DNA of 64,000 nt from Diplodia intermedia (lineage: Eukaryota > Ascomycota > Dothideomycetes > Botryosphaeriales > Botryosphaeriaceae): assembly GCA_021495925.1 (NCBI GenBank), contig JAKEKT010000006.1:620001-684000 (forward strand). Direction: 5' to 3'. Both the position numbers and the translations under genes were made by a program. How positions within the stretch are numbered: the stretch's first letter is position 1; each line of letters starts with the position of its first letter. The notes beneath the pieces were generated by a model. It saw only the letters and a program-made list of their open reading frames with translations. It was not told the DNA's origin and made no database searches. Positions 57,728 to 64,000 of this stretch are shown one piece after another.

Positions 57728-58913
57728 TTACACAATGACACCCCTATAAGTCTCCATCTGCTCATGTGCATACGCAACCTGCCCAGCCGTAAACTCGGTC
57801 CTGCACTCATCACTCGTGTAGTCCATAAAGTTATCTTCCGAACGGTCAGCTCCATCAAGTTAAAAAGACGCAGGGGCAACTCACGGATGGGATCCAGTCC
57901 GGGAGCATCGGGGCAAGAATCCCGGCCCACGGGACACCCGCCAAGAGCGTCCCACGACTCCGCCGGCACCGCCTCGAGCGGCGTGTCGTCGATGTAGTCG
58001 AAATTGTTCGCGCAGCCACCGTCAAAGGTGTGGGACAAACCAACCCACTGCAAAGTGCGGCACGTCAGCACAAAATGTTGATCAATGCGGTTTTTATCAC
58101 TTACATGACCGGCTTCGTGGATCAGCGTCTTGCCCAGCTTCCAGACCGTGCTGCTGCCGCCGAGGAGGACGGTGTTGTGGATTACGATGCCGTCGTTGGG
58201 CACGTTGAAAGCGAGTTCCAGCGGGAGGGTCGACCATGCGCTGATGGTGTTGTCCCGGAGACTTGGGGTTTGTCAATACGCGGCGATTCTTGGGTGGGTG
58301 GATTGGTGGGCCGTACCCGACTATGTAAACATTCAACGCTGTCTTATCGCCTTTGCGGAGAGCGGCCTTCATGTCCGTCTCTTGCTGCGACAGCTGTGTT
58401 GCGTTGTAGAACCTATGTCGACGTAAGCCGTGGGGTTTCAGTCTTTGGAAGCGCATGGGGGCCCCGACCAGCTGGCGTTGTTCGACCTCGTTGTCTCTGC
58501 CAAGCGGAAGTGGTAGCCCATTGGAGCGAAGCCTTCGTTCAGTACTGTCGTCTGGTCTTCCAGGAGCCCGTCGGTTATGAAATCCGAGGTGTGGTTGCCT
58601 TCGGCAAGCATGACGTGGTAGTAGAGCTTCGGGTGTCAGATTGCCTCGATATCAGTAGTTGTGCGCGGCGGTAGCTTACATCGAGCGTGGCGGTGGAGTT
58701 TGTCCCATTGTTCGCGACCTGTCGCGCTCTGACACGGCCGGAATCCAGTTCAGAACGGGGGGCATTGCGCTTGGCGGCGCTGATCTGGGTTCCACATGGA
58801 CTGGAGGTTGATGAGAGAAGTCGGTCGAGATGTGCATGTGGATTATTCACGTACCCGGTAACAGAGGCGACTGCACATGACACGAATGCCGCGAGATGGA
58901 TGAAACGGACCAT
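57728..58913 (-). CDS. secreted M43 (pappalysin-like) zinc metalloprotease
   Basis: Multi-exon gene of about 300 aa, the usual size of fungal M43B enzymes. The signal peptide is MVRFIHLAAFVSCAVASVTG. The active-site motif HEAGHWVGLSH (HExxHxxGxxH) is assembled across an intron placed after the second His. The Met-turn NFMDYTSDEC lies in the last exon, which ends ETYRGVIV. Other family marks are LNVYIVG, GIVIHNTVLLGG and TFDGGCANNFDYIDDTPLEAVP. The junction NASW-FYNAT needs a GTCGGG donor, which is unusual but restores the family sequence. It is an extracellular endopeptidase, perhaps for host or substrate proteins. Confidence 0.88.
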
Positions 58914-59749
58914 GGTAGGCTTTGATGCAGCTTGGAATTTTCCGCGGATTTGCTGCAGGTCAAACCTCGAACACTTTCGACAAATTAAAGGAAAGGGGGT
59001 CTCGCGGGTTGACGTTGTTTAACCCCCGCACAGACCATGCATCGAGGTTGTATCGCGTATCCGATACGAGGTGTGGTGGTGCCGTCGCATCATTTAGACG
59101 GAGAAATGCGGGGGACCTGTTGATGATCTGCGACGAGATGCTAGAGGCGCAAGCCGCATAGATGCCGACTCTGCTCCATCTTTTGACGCTTCCGGATTGT
59201 GTCGAATGGAGTGATGAGAGGGTTTGTCTCTGTCGTGCCAGCCGGCTACCCGCGCCTCCGGGCCCTAATACGATGCCCTCATTCCCGACCGACTTGGCAC
59301 GCGTCATGGCACCGTTGTCGTATTCTAGTCACTTGCTGGCTATACATAGAATGCGTGGCAAACACTTTCAATAACCGTCAATCATGGAGCAGCCTTCCCC
59401 ACGCTCTTGTGTCGACTGTAGTTTCTGGACGCTCCCGTATGATCGAGTACGTCTCCCGTTTGGACTAAAGATGTACACTCAAATAGAAGACTGCAAGCTT
59501 GCCTGCTCCTTTGTAATTGAAGGTAGGGAACACGCGTTTGGTGGCTTACTTCGTCAATCTGGGTGGCGCTCTGGGGCCGGCACGCCACACGGCGCCACCG
59601 ACGTCGACGTCACCGCGGTCCCTGAAAACCATGGATGGCGTGGAGGAGCAAGCGCTGGGTTGTCGTTCCATTTGAAGATCAACGATCGGCACACTTTCAC
59701 AGAGGCACAACAAGGTAAACATTAAAACGGATTCAATTCATCATGCTAA
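58914..59749. other. intergenic region upstream of the metalloprotease
   Basis: 836 bp hold the metalloprotease promoter and the NIS1-like 3' flank. The plus-strand open frames here lack family resemblance. Nothing else seen. Confidence 0.45.
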
Positions 59750-60249
59750 TTAATAGCCCTCGCCGCTCTGGACGGTCTCGGTGCTGGCCTCCTTGCCGAC
59801 GGTGACGGTGGCGTTGTACAGGGTGGAGACGGGGGCGAGCCTGGAGCCGGAGAGGGCGTTGATGATGGCGACGACGGTGGCCTCGCCCTCCTGGTAGTAC
59901 GACGGCAGGGTGAGCTCGACGTCGACGGACTCGGGCGACGGGGTGATGTCTGCCAGTCATATGTCAGCAACAGCATCACATCTTCAACGATGGGAAACGT
60001 ACCGGTGTTGGTCAGGATCGACTTGCCCAGCAGGTCGGTGCCGAGGCCGTAGGTGGTGACGAAGGCGCCCGACGCGATGCCGAACGCGACCGAGATGTCG
60101 TCGCTCTTGGTCGCGTTGTTCTCGACGAGCGTCGCGGTGAACTTGGCGCCCGGCACGATGGTCTTGGGGATGGTGAAGCTGACGATGCCGGCCGACGCGA
60201 CCGAGGCGAGCGACACGACGCCGGCGAGGAGGGTGTTCTGGAAGAGCAT
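59750..60249 (-). CDS. NIS1-like small secreted protein
   Basis: Two exons (60249-60003, 59949-59750) sum to 447 nt, 148 aa. A signal peptide (MLFQNTLLAGVVSLASVASA) precedes a beta-rich domain with IPKTIVPGAKFTATL, ISVAFGIASG, ELTLPSYYQEGEATVVA and LYNATVTVG. This order matches the NIS1 family first described in Colletotrichum as a necrosis-inducing secreted protein and later shown to dampen plant pattern-triggered immunity. The family is widespread, including in non-pathogens, so an effector role here is only inferred. There are no cysteines in the mature part. A TATA box (GGTATAAAGC) is 82 nt upstream of the ATG. Confidence 0.8.
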
Positions 60250-60330
60250 GGTGGGTGGGTGGGTGGTTTGTTGGGCTGGGTTGAGACTTTGCAGCGGGTG
60301 GTTGCTGCAGCTTTGCGGAGAAGCCGGCTG

Positions 60331-60340
60331 GCTTTATACC
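60331..60340 (-). promoter_or_regulatory. TATA box of the NIS1-like gene
   Basis: GGTATAAAGC on the minus strand, 82 nt before the ATG at 60,249. Confidence 0.65.
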
Positions 60341-61100
60341 GTGTGATGCTTGTTGACTTAAAAGGGGCAAGATCACGCATGAATCGTGCTTTTTGCGCAA
60401 GGATGCCGGTTCCACACGCTGCTAAGAATAATACGAACTGCACGGCGAATAACGTCACCGCGCCGCCTCGGCATCCCACACCGACTGCACTCTGTTTCGC
60501 ACGCCATGGCCACGCAAGGCGGGGGCACATTGCGCAAAGCCTGCAGCTTGGATTGGTCCAGAGCATCGAACGCTTCTCCGCGCTCCCACGGCTGCTTGCA
60601 TCGCGGGGAAGAACGAGCAATGTTCCTCTTGTTTCAGACATAAATAAGGCCCGTCTCAGGCGTGCGACCACGATGCCGAAAGATCCAGAAGCCGAAGCTT
60701 GGGCCCTTTGACGGCCATCGTGCGTGGCCGTGCCTCAGAGTTTGGGGTAGGGTTCGCCGGGTGCCCGCGTTGTAGCCGCATCGGGCCTCATCACTATAAG
60801 CATCAGTATATTTCCCATCGGTTGGGCGCTGTCCAATTGGCCCAACGCTGCTCCAGTCCACAACACCAACCCCACTGCGACGCATCGCGTACAGCACGTC
60901 TGCCTCTACCAGAGCACCGCGGTCTATGTATTTGCAATGGAAACTGACGTGGCTGAGCACATTGTTTTGGTATGACCGGTCGAGTCATTTGGGTTACAAT
61001 TTGGGCTTAATATAGCCGGCGAGATATCCATGGCAGGCCAGAGACATTCCTCGCTACCCCTTTTGAAGAGAGGGTTGTCTAAGGATGTTGGTAAGCGGGG

Positions 61101-61543
61101 TCAAGATGGCGTGACATCACGGAATAATGCCCTCTCAAGCACCGAAAGCACGTCTTGCCCTTCGCATCCGCAACGCAAGACTTGAAACAGCGTCCCAGCC
61201 CATCGAACCTCTCCGTGGCTGAGTCATCTCCATAGCGCAGTGGCCCGATGACACACCACTACTTGCCCCCACCATCTGCATCCACATAGCTTCCCAAGGT
61301 GCATACCCCGACCACGCCTTCCGCAGCCTCGTCGACTGGGTCGAGCACGGCAAAGCCCCGAGCCGGCTCGAAGCCACGAAGAGCACCCACAAATGGCAAA
61401 CAACCAAACGCATTCTCTGGCCTTGCCCACAGCGAGCCATCTTTGACCGCATGGGGACCCAAACTCCACAGCCAGCTCGTCATGCTCCACCCCAAAACCC
61501 TCGAACGGGCAGGGAGAGCTATGATCCCACTCAGGGCTTCCAA
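61101..61543 (-). other. possible unrecognised gene or gene fragment
   Basis: A minus-strand frame reads like protein (GWSMTSWLWSLGPHAV, CLPFVGALRGFEPARGF, VGVCTLGSYVDADGGG) and could continue through a 46-nt intron with a GTAGTG donor to a second piece reading VRWAGTLFQVLRCGCEGQD, stopping at 61,101. No start or upstream exon is secure. An overlapping minus-strand frame is almost as plausible, so this is only a candidate. Confidence 0.22.
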
Positions 61544-61936
61544 TCAATCCACTGAGTTGGCTTACTTGAGAAAATTTCGGCTCTGGCCCCAAGAACCACG
61601 CCTTTGCAATGCAAGGAAAAGAAGGCGACCATTTACCTGCTTACCTGTCCAGCAGCTGACAGTGTTCTCTGCGACGTCGTTGGTCATAGACCTCGCAGGC
61701 TGTGTCTGGTGGCGCAAGGCTGGAAGGTGATCTCCGAAAATCATACGACAACTGCTTCAGCCTTCTTGCCGTGCAGGCCAGCCTTCCTCACTCGCAGCCT
61801 GAGACTATCTCGCAGTGATTTGCTATAACATGCCGGCCTTTTGCGATTTCCCGGCTGGAAACATATTTTCCCATCGCGCACATATTATTTGCAGTGCCAA
61901 CAGCTCATCTTAGTTTCCTACAGTCAGCATAGAAGC

Positions 61937-62808
61937 ATGTCTCACGAAACCAGTGGAGCGGGCAATTACGGCGAGCCAGATGCCGTCATGGATTCATCAA
62001 GGTTCTGGGCGGCCGGCGGATCATCAGATGGCGTGGTCGAGGACTCCTCAGATGGGGCAAGTGAAGATGGTTCGTCACCCCAAGACGCAGACTTGATTCA
62101 AGCGTTGACATTTTCATCAAAGGGCACAGCCATGACCACGTGGCAGACGCACAAGCTACGAGGAGCATGCCAGACTTTCACCATGTTATGCAACAAATCA
62201 TCGACATGCTGGAGCCCAAACTCAGCGTTTCTCTGAAAACTCTTACTTCGCTCGGAAGTGATATTGTCTCGAAAACCGCGAATGCGGCCATGGCGACAAT
62301 GCGCTTCCACTTTCCGGTTTTGAAATGGAGATTTGCCGTCTCTCTTGTTCTTTTGGCCTGCGCAGCAATGATTGCGTGGATATTCGCCGAGATTGTGAGT
62401 TTAATTTGCACTCAAAAGATCTTGTCTAGTCTGCTCCACTCCTTGGGGTTCTGCACCACCTCTGGGGTACCTTTGAAAGGCTCAACGGCTGCTGAGGCTG
62501 ACTTCGGCAAGGAGGACAGCATATTCGACGTTTGCAGCATCCCAATCGTGAACATTCCTTTCCGATGGATCCAGATCTGCGAAACTACTGCCACGGACAC
62601 CCCGGCGCTGGATTTTGCGTCAACCAAGCAGTTGAATGCACTCGCAGATCTCCAAGTACAGGCAGGCTACGGCGGTGCATTGAGGCAGCACCTGAGCAGA
62701 AGTGAAGGAGCTATTAGCGACCTCATAAGCAGGAACTGGATAAAATTGATGCACAAGATCAACGAGGCAGTCGAACGGCTTTCCTCTTCTGGAATAGATG
62801 CGGTTTAG
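61937..62808 (+). CDS. single-pass membrane protein of unknown family
   Basis: Two exons (61937-62060, 62123-62808) sum to 810 nt, 269 aa. The two halves lie in different frames and are joined by a 62-nt intron with GTGAAG donor and AAAG acceptor. The N-terminal 45 residues are acidic and Ser/Gly-rich. Then comes HSHDHVADAQ, an amphipathic stretch (VMQQIIDMLEPKLSVSLKTL), one strong membrane helix (FAVSLVLLACAAMIAWIFAEIV) and a polar C-terminal domain of about 130 residues ending VERLSSSGIDAV. I do not recognise the family. A start at the internal ATG 62,167 is an alternative if the intron is not used. Confidence 0.55.
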
Positions 62809-63300
62809 AAGACAGCAACTCTGATTGAGGCAAATTAGTTTACCGTCTCATCTTGTTGTGTTTGTATCGTATTGCTTTTTACGTTCTATTGCCTTTTAAG
62901 AATGAGGGTTGAAGAATACCATCATGTTCATTCCTTTTCATTTAGTCATTCCGAATGTGAACACAACTATACTCATTTAAAGATAAGTGCGTGCACTCGA
63001 ATTCTACTTACGTCCTGCGCATGTCACAAAACATACGAACAGGTCATTCCAGAACACAACGGACGAGGAGGCTCATCTATCACACAAGCAATAAGAGGTA
63101 AATGCAGGGTAAGAGCTTACTGATAAGAAGGCATCTTTGGGGTAATACGTTCCCAAATACTAATTTCACATCCCCGCGATATCAGTGGGCACAGCAAAGC
63201 AATCCATTCAGCAAGAAAGAGAGTAAATGCCACCTCCGCACAACTCCACCACCCGCTTCAACCCAAGAAACCCCTGCGCGCAAAAGCCACCACCACACCG
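62809..63300. other. convergent intergenic region, A/T-rich
   Basis: 492 bp between facing stops. It is clearly A/T-richer than the window at large. No gene or repeat seen. Confidence 0.5.
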
Positions 63301-63894
63301 CTACTTCGACTGGCCCACCACATTCCCCCACTCCTGCCTGACGCCTTCGGCGCCACCCAGCCACGACACGCGGTCCTTGACAAACTGCTCCACCGTCGGC
63401 TTCAGTTTCGTCTCGTGCAGCGCGAAGTCGTCCACCGTCCCGATGCGCAGGACGCTGAGGTTGGGGAAGCCGGAGCTCTTGCGGTACAGCAGCGTGCCGC
63501 AGGTGGAGCAGAAGTAGTTGGTCATGGTGTTGCCCGACGCGATCGTCGCGCTCTGGCCCCAGCTGGAGAGCTTCTCGCGGCCGCGCACGTGCGTGAGGTA
63601 CGCGTCGTCGATGGTGAAGTTGGAGGCGAACATGGACGCCGTCACTTTGCGGCAGTCGCTGCAGTTGCAGATGAAGGAGTGCACCAGCGCGGGGCCTTGG
63701 GTGGGCTGGTGGTGGTGGACACGGGTGAGCGATGTGCGGAATGGGGGGGAAGAGCGGACGGGACTTACGAATTTTAGCTGCACGGCGCCGCAGAAGCAGG
63801 TCGCGGTCGCTTCTGAGTCGCTGGACCAGCCGTCGTTGCCGTTGCCGGCGAGAGGGAAGTAGGACTTGGTCTTGTCGACGGTGGAAGATGCCAT
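63301..63894 (-). CDS. GFA/CENP-V domain protein (glutathione-dependent formaldehyde-activating family)
   Basis: Two exons (63894-63769, 63705-63301) sum to 531 nt, 176 aa. The zinc-binding cysteines are in CFCGAVQLKF, CNCSDCRK and YFCSTCGTLLY, the three clusters expected of the family, followed by the conserved Ser/Gly/Asn linker. The N-terminal 30 residues are family-variable. Members bind zinc and some bind glutathione; their enzymatic role in fungi is mostly unproved. A TATA box (GTATAAAAG) lies 90 nt upstream of the ATG. Confidence 0.9.
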   Translation of the reverse strand: MASSTVDKTKSYFPLAGNGNDGWSSDSEATATCFCGAVQLKFVSPVRSSPPFRTSLTRVHHHQPTQGPALVHSFICNCSDCRKVTASMFASNFTIDDAYLTHVRGREKLSSWGQSATIASGNTMTNYFCSTCGTLLYRKSSGFPNLSVLRIGTVDDFALHETKLKPTVEQFVKDRVSWLGGAEGVRQEWGNVVGQSK

Positions 63895-63983
63895 TGTTGC
63901 GTGGGTGATGGACTGGAGTTGAGTGTGAGGCAAGGACGTGGTGGTTTGGATATGGAAGGTATCATTCAGCTGTTTACCACCTG

Positions 63984-63992
63984 CTTTTATAC
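63984..63992 (-). promoter_or_regulatory. TATA box of the GFA-domain gene
   Basis: GTATAAAAG on the minus strand, 90 nt upstream of the start at 63,894. Confidence 0.65.
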
Positions 63993-64000
63993 CGGTCGGA

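Larger units (their letters stand above)
60250..61936. other. intergenic region with one uncertain coding stretch
   Basis: 1.7 kb between outward-facing starts. Apart from the TATA box and the stretch at 61,101-61,543, listed separately, no gene or repeat is seen. Confidence 0.4.

Noticed and set aside
59384..59725. 113-codon plus-strand ORF
   Set aside because: No signal, domain or coding bias; it sits in the flank of the NIS1-like gene.

Overview
The window is nuclear DNA of a filamentous ascomycete (Pezizomycotina). The evidence is spliced genes with short introns of about 46-95 nt, divergent gene pairs, GPI-anchored wall proteins, a HET-domain gene, a Zn2Cys6 regulator, a PTH11/rhodopsin-like membrane protein and a NIS1-like secreted protein. 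Class or species cannot be fixed from the sequence. The NIS1-like protein and a stilbene-cleaving-type dioxygenase suggest a plant-associated lifestyle (inference). Most genes are GC-rich. The membrane-protein gene at 28.0-30.3 kb, the HET gene at 53.2-55.1 kb and the 61-63 kb stretch look clearly less GC-rich.

Layout. (i) 0.2-6.0 kb: a divergent pair, an NRPS-like adenylation-thiolation-reductase enzyme and an MFS sugar-type transporter. (ii) 6.8-17.3 kb: alpha-1,3-glucan synthase (ags) divergent from an AmyD/AgtA-type GPI-anchored alpha-amylase homologue, as in the agsB-amyD arrangement of Aspergillus. (iii) 18.2-20.8 kb: two divergent cell-surface or secreted proteins. (iv) 20.8-25 kb: a 4.2-kb stretch with no gene I can support. 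(v) 25-37.8 kb: a GPI-anchored S41-type peptidase whose first intron holds nested palindromes, a multi-pass membrane protein, a GH71 alpha-1,3-glucanase, a DUF1772 protein and a DUF3176 protein. (vi) 38.7-43.7 kb: an HXXXD acyltransferase full of homopolymer tracts, a gene relic and a rhodopsin-type seven-helix protein. (vii) 44.6-53.2 kb: a Zn2Cys6 regulator divergent from three same-strand genes (SnoaL-like, o-hydroxybenzoate decarboxylase-type amidohydrolase, carotenoid/stilbene oxygenase), which looks like a small phenolic-catabolism cluster with its own regulator. (viii) 53.2-64 kb: HET protein, an amidohydrolase bracketed by a 44-nt inverted repeat, an M43 metalloprotease, a NIS1-like protein, a one-pass membrane protein and a GFA-domain protein.

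How they fit together. ags, amyD and the GH71 glucanase, within 27 kb, cover synthesis, modulation and hydrolysis of wall alpha-1,3-glucan. The 44.6-53.2 kb block would cleave a stilbene-like double bond and decarboxylate hydroxybenzoates under the divergent regulator. Exon boundaries were built by hand from GT/GC-AG signals. For the genes whose exons are listed, the summed exon lengths are multiples of three. No tRNA, rRNA, CRISPR or intact transposon was seen.
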